DNA of 50,000 nucleotides from Pseudoalteromonas xiamenensis (GCF_030994125.1 NZ_CP099917.1:2245001-2295000); one strand, 5' to 3'; shown: positions 19,032 through 27,605, numbered from the stretch's first letter. The notes: a model not told the origin generated them from the letters alone. Made by a program: numbers and translations.

Positions 19032-19628
19032 TTATGCCGCTTTTGGCTCTGATGCCGCAGGCACCGGCGCAATCGACTGTTGCAGAATATCGAGTACGCG
19101 AGACAGACCTTCAGGCGTACCTGTTTGGCGAGCTTTCACGGTAACATCGTATTTTGCAGAGTTGTCTGATTTACGCTGAGTTTCTTTGCTTGAAGAAATC
19201 GAGCCTTGGCATTTAACGCGAACGCTAAATGGTCCAATGCGGCCTGAGGCTTCAGCTTCGAACGATGCTTGGCGATCGTCCTTCGTTTGCTCACTGAATG
19301 ACGATTTCACTTCCATCATGAAGTTCACATCGACTTCTGTGACTTGCAGTGTCGGTACTGACACGATAGAAATGAACGGTACTTTGATTTCATATGCCGT
19401 GCTTTCAATTTTTACCGAGCCATCTGGTTGTTGAATTTGCTCCGGCTTTTCGAAGCTAAATGGCACCATACGTACTTTGCCATTTTCAAAGCCAACGGTT
19501 TCGATAAAGTCAGAGGTTGCTTTAGCGAGTGAAACTTGTGCATCACATGCTGCTGACAAAGGACCGCCAATCAGTTGGTCCATTGGTAAGCCACCAAATT
19601 GATCTGACATTTTTACTAATTCACTCAT
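19032..19628 (-). CDS. DUF2589 protein (198 aa)
   Basis: The N-terminus 'LPMDQLIGGPLSAACDAQVS' followed by 'LAKATSDFIETVGF' and a central beta-rich half ('VPFISIVSVPTLQVTEVDVN', 'MMEVKSSFSEQ') match the DUF2589 family. The second half, 'GRIGPFSVRVKCQGSISSSK', continues the alternating beta pattern. The C-terminus is short, helical and Ala/Pro-rich. The family function is unknown. It is cytoplasmic by appearance. The ribosome binding site AAGGAG is well placed. A smaller paralogue lies directly upstream in the same operon. Confidence 0.8.
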   Translation of the reverse strand: MSELVKMSDQFGGLPMDQLIGGPLSAACDAQVSLAKATSDFIETVGFENGKVRMVPFSFEKPEQIQQPDGSVKIESTAYEIKVPFISIVSVPTLQVTEVDVNFMMEVKSSFSEQTKDDRQASFEAEASGRIGPFSVRVKCQGSISSSKETQRKSDNSAKYDVTVKARQTGTPEGLSRVLDILQQSIAPVPAASEPKAA

Positions 19629-19740
19629 AATATCTCCTTAGTTGTTATGAGTTGAGGGGTTTCCATCCCATCTTCGAAACGCCATGAAGAGTGTTCAGTT
19701 GCCTGTCAGCACTTCACGAAATTGCGAAGGCGGACTGGGT

Positions 19741-20223
19741 TTAAAACAGTTTCAAGAGTTCATTTTGCAATTTGAGGTACGCTTCAGTTGCTTCGCCTGC
19801 CTCAAATTCAATTTCCATACTGGCGGTTCGTTCGCCTTTTTTCCCCGCTCGAGAGAACAAATCGGTGGAGAGAATTTTTTTCAATTTGCCTTCCGCATTT
19901 TCTTGCGCTTCTAAACTTTCGACACCATTGAGGCTGATATCGAACTTAGAGGTGAGCTTTTTGATTTTTATCGGATTATTCTGAGTGAGTGTAATGAGTG
20001 GTACATGCAGCTCCCGCTCTGGTGTTTCACCGTTCGCGCGCTTTTTATCCGCTTCTGGTCCAAAAGCGGGTACGCGAAATGAAATCATTTTTGGTCGACC
20101 GTCTTCGTCAAACCATTCATAAATGTTTTGCAGCGTTTGCCGCTCAATTTGATCTTGCGCTTCGGAAATGGAGCCCATGATGGCTTCAACTAAAGTTTGC
20201 AGTGTTAAGGTTTGTCCCGCCAT
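19741..20223 (-). CDS. DUF2589-like protein (160 aa), first gene of operon
   Basis: The frame is open to 20262, but ATG 20223 (MAGQTLTLQTLVEAIMGSIS) has a TGAGGAA ribosome binding site 4-5 bases away and gives 160 aa. The helical N-terminus is followed by 'FRVPAFGPE', 'LHVPLITLTQNNPIKIKKLT' and 'SKFDISLNG'. This reproduces the helix, 'vPlitl' and long beta-strand pattern of the larger DUF2589 protein, and the two look paralogous. The end, 'ASMEIEFEAGEATEAYLKLQ', is helical. No enzyme motif is seen. It heads the minus-strand operon. Confidence 0.72.
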   Translation of the reverse strand: MAGQTLTLQTLVEAIMGSISEAQDQIERQTLQNIYEWFDEDGRPKMISFRVPAFGPEADKKRANGETPERELHVPLITLTQNNPIKIKKLTSKFDISLNGVESLEAQENAEGKLKKILSTDLFSRAGKKGERTASMEIEFEAGEATEAYLKLQNELLKLF

Positions 20224-20354
20224 GATTTCCTCAATGTAGTTGGGTCGTGTTAGTAAACCCATGATAGAGAAATGAAGGCGGCGGCAATCGGTGATATAGT
20301 CTGAGGTTGCGGGGATTTAGCGGGAGAACTAAGTCAATCCAGCGAAGATTGCCG

Positions 20355-21175
20355 TTAGGTGCGCAGTGAACGTTGTTTCACGTAGTGACCTGGAGATTGT
20401 GAAAAGACTTTCTTAAAGGCGTGATTGAACGAGGCGGAAGACTCAAAGCCCAACTGATTTGCCACGGTTTGTTGAGATAGGCCTGCGCTTAATAGTTCGA
20501 TGGCGCGCAGCGCTCGATATTTTTGTTTCCAATCGCGAAAACTCATATCGAAATGCTTGTGGAATAAGCGGTTGAGGGTCCGACTAGATGCCCCGACCAA
20601 ATCGCCCCATTGCTCTAAAGTACGTTGGCATGATGGGTTACTGTGCAATTCACTAACAATCAATGTTAAGCGTGGATCACTGGCATGGGCAAAGAAAAAT
20701 GCATTTTTGGGTGCGCTAAGCACTCGGTCAATGAATACTTGAATGAATCGTTTTTTTGAGTCGTCGAGATCATAATCCGTCGGCCAACGACACACTTCTA
20801 AAATCATCGCCCGTAACAGCTCATCGACATCCATGGTATACGCGGTATCGCCCAGCGCTTCACAAAACTCTAAATTAACGTAAACGCTCCGAAATGCACC
20901 ACCGTAGCGGCAATAACTTTCGTGAGCGACTTGAGGCGGGATCCACAAAGCTTGTTGGGGGGAATGACGAACGTGCCTTGTTCGGTCACCATCGTGAGCA
21001 CACCTTGGCTAATGTAAGCCAGTTGACCAAAGGGGTGTGCATGCAATGGAATGTGCTCAAACGGTGGCATCGTCGTTGGTCTTGGGAAAAGCGGTCTATC
21101 AAGCTCAAGGCGGCGAAAGCGAGCAGGGACCGATTGCCATGTCACATTTGTCCGATCTGATAAATTATTTGTCAT
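20355..21175 (-). pseudogene. AraC-family regulator split by a frameshift
   Basis: Two overlapping minus-strand frames together make one AraC regulator of about 273 aa. The first (from ATG 21175) has the cupin sensor, with 'HIPLHAHPFGQLAYISQGVL', and reads up to 'GTFVIPP'. The second continues 'LWIPPQVAHESYCRYGG' and ends in the AraC helix-turn-helix pair ('WGDLVGASSRTLNRLFHKHF', 'VANQLGFESSASFNHAFKK'). The join lies at a run of six Gs (20957-20962, plus strand). One extra base there would restore 'VIPPQQALWIPP'. The gene is either inactivated, phase-variable or affected by a homopolymer error. It is divergent from an MFS transporter gene, which such regulators typically control. Confidence 0.85.
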
Positions 21176-21190
21176 ATTTAGTCATATTGG
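21141..21190 (+). promoter_or_regulatory. Phased GTCAYATT repeats in the araC-MFS divergent region
   Basis: Direct repeats gtcacattt (21141), gtcatattt (21171) and gtcatattg (21181) are 30 and 10 bp apart, so all face the same side of the helix. They lie next to the MFS promoter region and overlap the start of the regulator gene. This suits a binding site for the AraC regulator, which is an inference. Confidence 0.45.
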
Positions 21191-21249
21191 TCACTTATAT
21201 AGCAGCGTAAACTATCTCCTGTGCTTAATCAATTTATCAGAGGGATAGG

Positions 21250-22431
21250 ATGTCAAAGTCGAATACCAAAGCGTGGTGTTCTCCATTTAGCTTTTTAGTG
21301 TTGTCCACCATAATCATGGCGGTCACCTTTTCTGGCTGGAATGCGATGCTCAATAACTTTGCTATCGAAACCGCGTCATTTAATGGGGCGAATATCGGTA
21401 TGTTGCAATCGTTACGTGAGATACCTGGATTCCTTGCGTTTACGGCCATATTTGTGTTGTTGGTTCTAAAAGAGCAAACGTTTGCGCTGATCAGCTTATG
21501 TCTGATTTCAATCGGCGTTGCGATTACGGGTTTGTTTCCCACCGTTTATGGCCTGTATGCGACCACCGTATTGATGTCAGTGGGATTTCATTACTTCGAA
21601 ACGTTAAACCAGTCGCTTAGTTTACAATGGTTTAGTAAAGACGAAGCGCCAGAAAAGTTGGGCAAATTGTTGTCTATCAAGTCGATGGCGTCGCTTGTAA
21701 CGTTTGCGTTTGTGTGGGCGGGATTTAGCTGGTTCACCTTAGGGTATACCGCGATGTATATGATCATTGGTGGATTCGGTTTGTTATTGACCGCGTATTT
21801 GACGTTGTCACACCCCTATTTTCCACAAAAGACAACTCAGCATAAAAAGCTTATCTTGAGAAAAGAATACACCTTGTACTACTTGTTAACGTTCTTTTCG
21901 GGAGCCCGTCGACAAATTTTTATGGTGTTTGCGGGTTTCTTGATGGTGGAAAAGTTCGGTTTTGATGTTGCTCAAATTACGACGTTGTACATGCTCAACC
22001 ACGTCATTAACATCTTTCTAGCCCCTAAAATTGGGCTGATGATCAGTCGGATTGGCGAACAACGCGCGCTCACGATTGAATACAGTGGTTTGATCCTAGT
22101 CTTTATTGGCTATGCGCTGGTGGAATCCAGTGAATTGGCCGCTGCGCTGTATGTCGTTGACCATGTGTTCTTCGCTATGGCGATTGCACTGAAAACCTAT
22201 TTTCAGAAAATTGCGGAGCCTGAGGACATTGCTGCAACAGCGGGAGTGAGTTTTACCATCAATCACATTGCTGCGGTTGTGATCCCTGCGGCATTCGGTA
22301 TTGTGTGGTTGTACGACAATGCATTGGTGTTTTACTTTGGTGCAGCGCTGGCCGCATGTTCGCTGTCGCTTAGCCAAATGATCAATCGCCATCTGGCTAA
22401 GCGACAATTGACTCAAGCCGCAAGTTGCTAA
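21250..22431 (+). CDS. MFS transporter
   Basis: This 393-aa protein has about twelve hydrophobic segments and no signal peptide. It has major facilitator superfamily character, with two six-helix halves separated by the polar loop 'SHPYFPQKTTQHKKLILRKE' near residues 190-210. The substrate is not evident. The GAGGGATAGG sequence just before the ATG serves as ribosome binding site. It is divergent from the frameshifted AraC gene, a layout common for drug or metabolite exporters. Its stop overlaps the stop of the converging symporter gene by two bases, with no terminator between them. Confidence 0.85.
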   Translation: MSKSNTKAWCSPFSFLVLSTIIMAVTFSGWNAMLNNFAIETASFNGANIGMLQSLREIPGFLAFTAIFVLLVLKEQTFALISLCLISIGVAITGLFPTVYGLYATTVLMSVGFHYFETLNQSLSLQWFSKDEAPEKLGKLLSIKSMASLVTFAFVWAGFSWFTLGYTAMYMIIGGFGLLLTAYLTLSHPYFPQKTTQHKKLILRKEYTLYYLLTFFSGARRQIFMVFAGFLMVEKFGFDVAQITTLYMLNHVINIFLAPKIGLMISRIGEQRALTIEYSGLILVFIGYALVESSELAAALYVVDHVFFAMAIALKTYFQKIAEPEDIAATAGVSFTINHIAAVVIPAAFGIVWLYDNALVFYFGAALAACSLSLSQMINRHLAKRQLTQAASC

Positions 22432-23729
22432 TGTGTAGCGACAAGAGGTGTTTGGATAGGGTGCGCCGGTTTCGGTAGCACCCAGGTCACAATTGCACAG
22501 GCGCTATGTACGATGGCCATCACTCTAAATGGTGCAATAATAGGATCAACCACTACAAACAGAATCAGCACTGCATCCAATGGCAAACCGAGCGGTCCCG
22601 AGACCAAGCTCAACATCGTTAGCATTGAAACGCCCGATGACCCCGCCGTTGCAGTGCCTGCAAGCAAGGAGCCCAGAACCACTACCATAAACACACCGAA
22701 CGTCAGATCCACATTGTAGATTTGGATAACAAACATCGTTGCGAGGGCAAAATAAAGTGTCGGACCAATACGGCACAGATTGAAGGTAAGTGGAATAAGT
22801 AGATCCACACTTTGTTTGTCATAACCAAATTGTTCATGCATGGATTTTAATGCACTCGGTAAACTGGCCATAGTGTTAGCTGTGCCAAGCGAAATCGTCA
22901 TCGGTTCTTTTAGCGCCGTAAACGGCATAACCCAATGTTTTAATCGCCAACACATCAACGCGTAGACGATCATAAACCATGAAATAAAGGCGAGTATCAC
23001 GACGGGCACAAACTTGATCATCGCGACCAATGCTTCTCCACCAATCTTAGACAAAGTACTGGCAAGCAGACCACACAAACCAAATGGAAACAGGTACATC
23101 ATCCATTGCACTATTTTTGTAAACGCAGCATAAATACCTTCAAATGACAGACACAAATGGTCAGAGGCTTGTTGGCGAATTGCACCAATGGCAAAACCAA
23201 ACAGCAATGCAAAGAACAACACTTTCACGGTATATCCATGACTGAGTGCGGAAAAAATATTGGCGGGCACTAAGCTAAACAGAAATGCCTGAAGCATGGA
23301 CTGTTCAGGAGGTGCCTCATAAGGCGTATGTAAATCCACAACCAGATCGGCATTTGAAAAGTCTTGAATAATTTGTCCAATCGCTTTCAGCGATTCGGTA
23401 TCTAATTGGCTGCCAGGGGTAAAAATCGCACCAGCGAGTGCGCCAAGCGTGCTGGCGCCCAATAAACAGGCAAAAAAGACCAACGATAGCCGCAGCAGCA
23501 ACCATTGACTATTTGCTTGTTTTAAGAGGCGACCAATACTGAGTGAGATAGCAGTAAGCAGAATAGGTAAAATACACATGGTCAGCACATCGAGGTAAAA
23601 CTGACCTAACGGCGCAACGATAGAGAGGTATTGGGTGTCATATAGGCCAATGTAAATACCAACTAGCGCACCAAAAAAGACCGTCCAGCTCGAACGTAGC
23701 CATTGCAAATTAAAAGGGATCTTAGGCAT
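22428..23729 (-). CDS. Dicarboxylate/amino acid:cation symporter (SLC1/DAACS family)
   Basis: This 433-aa protein with about eight membrane segments and re-entrant loops is diagnostic of the glutamate/dicarboxylate symporter family. 'SLGTANTMASLPSALKSM' is the first serine-rich hairpin region, 'IPLTFNLCRIGPTLYFAL' corresponds to the NMDGT-type segment and is clearly divergent here, and 'AGSSGVSMLTML' plus 'VDPIIAPFRVMAIV' form the second hairpin and last helix. It likely takes up dicarboxylates or acidic amino acids with Na+ or H+. It is the last gene of an operon behind a binding protein and a porin, 3 bp from the former. Confidence 0.88.
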   Translation of the reverse strand: MPKIPFNLQWLRSSWTVFFGALVGIYIGLYDTQYLSIVAPLGQFYLDVLTMCILPILLTAISLSIGRLLKQANSQWLLLRLSLVFFACLLGASTLGALAGAIFTPGSQLDTESLKAIGQIIQDFSNADLVVDLHTPYEAPPEQSMLQAFLFSLVPANIFSALSHGYTVKVLFFALLFGFAIGAIRQQASDHLCLSFEGIYAAFTKIVQWMMYLFPFGLCGLLASTLSKIGGEALVAMIKFVPVVILAFISWFMIVYALMCWRLKHWVMPFTALKEPMTISLGTANTMASLPSALKSMHEQFGYDKQSVDLLIPLTFNLCRIGPTLYFALATMFVIQIYNVDLTFGVFMVVVLGSLLAGTATAGSSGVSMLTMLSLVSGPLGLPLDAVLILFVVVDPIIAPFRVMAIVHSACAIVTWVLPKPAHPIQTPLVATH

Positions 23730-23732
23730 GAT

Positions 23733-24578
23733 TTAGTCTTCCTTTAGTTGGTTACGATGAATGTGTTCAATTAATTTTGGGTAATCAAATAACACTCTGT
23801 TGGCAGTTAATTCTAAGTTTAGGTTGTCCATGTACAGCTCCAGCAGGTACTTCAAGTAACCCGCCTCTCGCGAAACGGCGATACCTTTGTTATCAAAGTC
23901 ATTGTCGAGCACAACGGTCATGACGTTGACGGCATCGTTATTGTTATCCACGATCACCTTTTTGATTTCCACTTCATCTCTAAAGGCTGCAACCACCTGT
24001 TGCTGGCGTACGGCGTTGACCGCGTCCTGCCATGTTGGGTAGGGCACTATCTCCATATGAACAAAGCGTTGTTTTGCGTAATCTTCGTAAGAAGAATTAC
24101 CAATCACTGCGAGCTTCCCTTCCAAGGTTTGTATCGCTTCATATTTGGACCGTTTACCTTGTTGTTTTTGCAGTAGTACGCGGTTGATAAGCAACGCCTT
24201 GCGCAACCGAATATAAGGTTTGGTAAAAAGGACTTTTTGCGCGCGATTAAAGGTGATGGACAGCTTGCAGATGGCAATGTCTGCTTTCCCCTCTTCGACC
24301 ATTTGGATAGCCTCATTTAACGTCCTTGCTTGGCGTAAGAAGCGTGCTGGAATGCCTAAGTGGTTGGCAAAGCCTTGCATCAGCTCGACATCTAAGCCGG
24401 TCAGCGTGTTGTCTTGAGTGAAATAGAAAGGCGGAGTGTCGTGCTGGTACATCGCGATACGGAGTTCGCCTCGTTGTAAAATGGGCTCGATGCTGTTTTG
24501 TAGTGTGTTTTTCGCCTGCGCAGCCAACATAAAAAAGCTTAGACACAGCGCAAACCATAAGCGTAGGCAGGTGTTCAT
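23733..24578 (-). CDS. Periplasmic solute-binding protein, family 3
   Basis: The protein has 281 aa. The signal peptide (about 1-22) ends 'FFMLAAQAK'. The mature protein has the family-3 binding fold: 'RGELRIAMYQHDTPPFYF', 'LTGLDVELMQGFANHLGI', 'EGKADIAICKLSITFNRAQ' and 'FTKPYI' are the standard landmarks. Family-3 proteins bind amino acids or related acids. They normally serve ABC importers, but no permease or ATPase is next to this gene. Instead the SLC1-type symporter follows after 3 bp, and a DcaP-like porin precedes by 14 bp. The ribosome binding site is AAGGAG. Confidence 0.87.
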   Translation of the reverse strand: MNTCLRLWFALCLSFFMLAAQAKNTLQNSIEPILQRGELRIAMYQHDTPPFYFTQDNTLTGLDVELMQGFANHLGIPARFLRQARTLNEAIQMVEEGKADIAICKLSITFNRAQKVLFTKPYIRLRKALLINRVLLQKQQGKRSKYEAIQTLEGKLAVIGNSSYEDYAKQRFVHMEIVPYPTWQDAVNAVRQQQVVAAFRDEVEIKKVIVDNNNDAVNVMTVVLDNDFDNKGIAVSREAGYLKYLLELYMDNLNLELTANRVLFDYPKLIEHIHRNQLKED

Positions 24579-24592
24579 TTTCGACTCCTTGT

Positions 24593-25747
24593 TTAGAATT
24601 GGTATTTCATCGAGGCCTGTAGGCGAGAACCATGAAGGTGCTGTGTCACCGTTGGCTGATCGTATTGTGCGCGCTCAAACCACGACCATTCCAAGCCGAA
24701 CTCCAGGACGCTCGAGGATTTCCAAATGGTATTAATGTGACTTGAAAGCAACGTATTTAGACGTTGGTTGTCCTGAAGCTCGTTAGGCAAATCAATGCTG
24801 AGTGCGCCAATACTCACGTTACTGCGTAGTGTCGGGTGCCAATGATGTTGCAGCGCGAGATAACCACCTTTGCTCGTTATTGTGCTGAGGGTTTGACCAT
24901 CAAATATCGCCGCGTAGCCACTGGCTTCTTGTAAATAGCGACCCAATCCTTTGCCGCAGGTAAAGTGCCAGCGAATATGCGTGGCTTCGTTGAAATACCA
25001 GCGGCCAGATACCGCAGCAGCACCCCCAAGTGCCTTATAGGCTTGGTTATTTTGCGTCACAGACAGTTGGCGCAGAATAACTTGAATCGACCAATGGCCT
25101 TTACCGTGTTGCTGAAGTAGGCGCAACGTTGCGTCGGGCAAGCTATCCGAGGAATCGGTTTGTAGGCCGCTTTCGTTAATGACGTCAGATTCGGGGTTTT
25201 CGAGGGAGGCTGAAAAGATGAATTGGCGCCAAGGTTGGTTGTAACGAATTTGCGTTTGGCGCACAAATGCTTGGCCTGTATCATTTGAGAAATCTAAGGT
25301 TTCAGGAAAACTACGGGCATCCACAAAATTTGACCACGTTTGGCCAATTAACCATTGATTGCTGGAAAGGTACGCGTGGCGCAAACGGCCCGTATCGCCA
25401 TTTGCAATTCGTTCTATACTGCTGCTTGAATGCGTGCCATTGGCAAAAAAGTCGCCTTCAATGACACCAGATACGTTATGTTGAGCGTCTTGCCATTGCA
25501 CTTTCAGTCGACTTTCTCGCATATGAAATCGACTGTAGGGTGAATCACTTCCAGCTTGCGTTGCTAGGTAATCCATTCGGTCGCCACGTAGTCCGGACAA
25601 GTCGTAGATGGCATCGGCTTTGAGCGTGCCTGATACCGAAATGGGAATCGAAAAATCACTGGCGGCAAGCACGGGCATATGAACTAAGGCCAGCAAAGCG
25701 AATTGGCACTTAGTGAGCGCCAAGCGGGGTTGTTTTGTTGCCAACAT
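24593..25747 (-). CDS. DcaP-like outer membrane porin
   Basis: The protein has 384 aa. After a signal peptide ending around 'MPVLAAS', the sequence alternates as a beta barrel and ends in 'ASMKYQF', with the terminal phenylalanine needed for outer-membrane insertion. 'GTLKADAIYDLSGLRGD', 'VIEGDFFANG', 'LRHAYLSSNQWLIGQTWSNF' and the 'RQTQIRYNQPW' region match DcaP-type trimeric porins, which pass dicarboxylates and small peptides. The ribosome binding site AAGGAG is well placed. It is the first gene of the porin-binding protein-symporter operon, so the three probably import one class of acidic solute. Confidence 0.82.
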   Translation of the reverse strand: MLATKQPRLALTKCQFALLALVHMPVLAASDFSIPISVSGTLKADAIYDLSGLRGDRMDYLATQAGSDSPYSRFHMRESRLKVQWQDAQHNVSGVIEGDFFANGTHSSSSIERIANGDTGRLRHAYLSSNQWLIGQTWSNFVDARSFPETLDFSNDTGQAFVRQTQIRYNQPWRQFIFSASLENPESDVINESGLQTDSSDSLPDATLRLLQQHGKGHWSIQVILRQLSVTQNNQAYKALGGAAAVSGRWYFNEATHIRWHFTCGKGLGRYLQEASGYAAIFDGQTLSTITSKGGYLALQHHWHPTLRSNVSIGALSIDLPNELQDNQRLNTLLSSHINTIWKSSSVLEFGLEWSWFERAQYDQPTVTQHLHGSRLQASMKYQF

Positions 25748-25849
25748 GATGTCTCCTTATGTAGAGTTGGGCAACACTAGCGTAAAAGAACACTCGGATT
25801 ATAAATCGGGATAAGGTAGCTAAAAGTAGTTAAAAAGCATGGTTTTGCA

Positions 25850-25879
25850 GCAAAAAAAGCCAGCAGTTTGCTGGCTAGA
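25850..25879 (-). terminator. Terminator of the chimeric regulator gene
   Basis: On the minus strand agccagc / gctggct encloses a short loop and is followed by seven Ts. The left arm overlaps the stop codon of the regulator. It separates the regulator from the downstream porin operon, which therefore needs its own promoter in 25748-25850. Confidence 0.88.
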
Positions 25880-27389
25880 GATGAAAGCGTTTTTTATACT
25901 CACGAGGCGTTTCGTTGGTGTAACGACGAAACACTTTCTCGAAATGACTTAGGTCACCAAAACCGACATCCAGACACAAATCGGTGATACGAATGTGAGG
26001 ATTGGCTTCAATTTTAGATTTTGCTTTTTCGATCCGTAATTCCGTCAAAATTTGTTTGAAACTGCGATCTAAATTCTTTTTGAACAGGTACGAAAGATGT
26101 GATGGGCTGACGAAAGCATTACTTGCTACGTTGGTTAATGACAAGTCCTGTTGCCAATGCTCACCAATATATTTAAGTGCTTTGGCGAGTCCAGGATGAA
26201 GATGACTAAACGTCTCGTAGTCTTCTCGATGTAATAACTGCACGCATTGCGATTGCAGTTTTAGCTTGCGGTGTTGATTTGACTGAACAGGCGATGGCTC
26301 AGTTAACTTTGGTGCGCCGAGAATGTGTGGAGTAAGCACATTTAAATCGTCAATGGATACTGGATTTTGTTTGGAAAATGTGAGGAGTTGAACTAACGTT
26401 TTCTCGAGCTCGGAGTAGTTACCCGGCCACTGATATTTACACAAAAAGTGCTTAGCAAGTGGTTCAACATACTGATCGTCAAACAATTTGTGCTGTTCTA
26501 TCATTCGTTCAATAATCTCAGCAAGGTCATTTGGTCTATCTCGCAGTGGTGGCACCACTAAAGTCAGGAAGTCCAACCGTGCAAATAACGCAGCGGAAAA
26601 ACGTCCATCCCGAGTGAGTTGGGATAAGGAATGTGAAGTACTGACCATCACGCGAACGTCTCTTAAGCCACAGGCGTCATGGTCGTCAGAACAGTCGGTC
26701 ATCATATCTGCGAGTTGCAACTGAGCACTGTAAGGGAGTTGATCAATATGACTGAGCAGCAAGGAGCCACAGCGAGCTCTTCGCACAGAATCTTGAAAAC
26801 GAGATAAAAACGATGCGATGTCATTTAGGAATAATTGGCAGTCTAGCTCGATAAACGCGCCTTGTCTTGACGGGTCGTTGAAATGGACAGCACACGCGAC
26901 GTTGAGCTTCTCACAGCCACTTTCGCCTTGCACAATAACGGGGTATCTGGCGCTTGCCGCACGTTCTATTTGGCTATCGAGCTGAAAAATAGCATCACTA
27001 AAACCAATTAGGGGCAGAGTGCGGCCAAGCTGCTTGTCACACCGATGGTGGGTGCTGTTACGCTGGATAAGAAAAGCGACTGCTTTGGAAATTTGGTGCA
27101 GGTGCTCTTGTGACAGTGATTTGATCACCTGTCGGCGAAAGAGATTTAATGCGCCCACTTGTCTGCGTTGATACATAATCGGAAAGCTGCATATCGGTTG
27201 GTTAATGGCACTCAAAGAGTGACCATAGACCAGCTGTTTGTGATTGTCCTCCGCGACTTCAATGGTAAGTGAATCTGACGCAATCGGGGTCAGTTGTTGA
27301 TGTAAATATTTCGTGAGTTCTATCGTCAATTCTGGCGTTGCAGAAGATTGAAAAGTAGAAGCTGATAGTGATTGTGAGCGAATATCCAT
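25875..27389 (-). CDS. Transcriptional regulator: degenerate sigma-54-type AAA+ domain fused to AraC HTH
   Basis: ATG 27389, with GGAG 8 bases upstream, gives 504 aa. A GAF-like sensor region (about 1-115) is followed by a domain related to bacterial enhancer-binding AAA+ proteins (about 125-350), with 'VIVQGESGCEKLNVA', 'RLDFLTLVVPPLRDRPNDL' and 'YQWPGNYSELEKTL'. Key residues are altered. Walker A has CEK where GTGK is usual, Walker B is 'LLLSHIDQLP' with the acidic pair gone, and the sigma-54-contacting GAFTGA loop is absent. The C-terminus (about 405-504) is an AraC helix-turn-helix pair ('LSLTNVASNAFVSPSHLSYL', 'ITDLCLDVGFGDLSHFEKVF'), not the usual Fis type. It probably controls the adjacent porin operon through sigma-70. 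Confidence 0.85.
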   Translation of the reverse strand: MDIRSQSLSASTFQSSATPELTIELTKYLHQQLTPIASDSLTIEVAEDNHKQLVYGHSLSAINQPICSFPIMYQRRQVGALNLFRRQVIKSLSQEHLHQISKAVAFLIQRNSTHHRCDKQLGRTLPLIGFSDAIFQLDSQIERAASARYPVIVQGESGCEKLNVACAVHFNDPSRQGAFIELDCQLFLNDIASFLSRFQDSVRRARCGSLLLSHIDQLPYSAQLQLADMMTDCSDDHDACGLRDVRVMVSTSHSLSQLTRDGRFSAALFARLDFLTLVVPPLRDRPNDLAEIIERMIEQHKLFDDQYVEPLAKHFLCKYQWPGNYSELEKTLVQLLTFSKQNPVSIDDLNVLTPHILGAPKLTEPSPVQSNQHRKLKLQSQCVQLLHREDYETFSHLHPGLAKALKYIGEHWQQDLSLTNVASNAFVSPSHLSYLFKKNLDRSFKQILTELRIEKAKSKIEANPHIRITDLCLDVGFGDLSHFEKVFRRYTNETPREYKKRFHL

Positions 27390-27605
27390 GTATGACTCCA
27401 AAGTAAGCTCACCTTGTTATGTTTTTCCTTACTGCAAGCAATTTACTTGCCTTAAATGATTGCTATCTGAGTAAGTAATTAATTACTTTTCAAGGTGAAC
27501 GGGTTGCCTTGGCGTTCAAATTACTGAATAGACGAAGCTGGGTATCGGGGAAATCAACGGATAAATGATTACAATGTATTACAATTGGTTAACTTTTGAG
27601 TAATA

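Noticed and set aside
20282..20354. 8-bp inverted repeat cggcaatc / gattgccg flanking the gap between the DUF2589 operon and the AraC gene, as possible insertion boundaries
   Set aside because: It is too short, has no target duplication or transposase, and arms of this size arise by chance.
20940..20970. Programmed ribosomal frameshift joining the two halves of the AraC regulator
   Set aside because: The run of six C on the coding strand is not in the correct phase for a classic -1 slippery heptamer, and no stimulatory stem is evident. Mutation, phase variation or sequencing error is simpler.
25748..25870. Sigma-54 promoter before the porin operon
   Set aside because: No GG/GC element at -24/-12 is visible, and the regulator lacks the sigma-54 contact loop.
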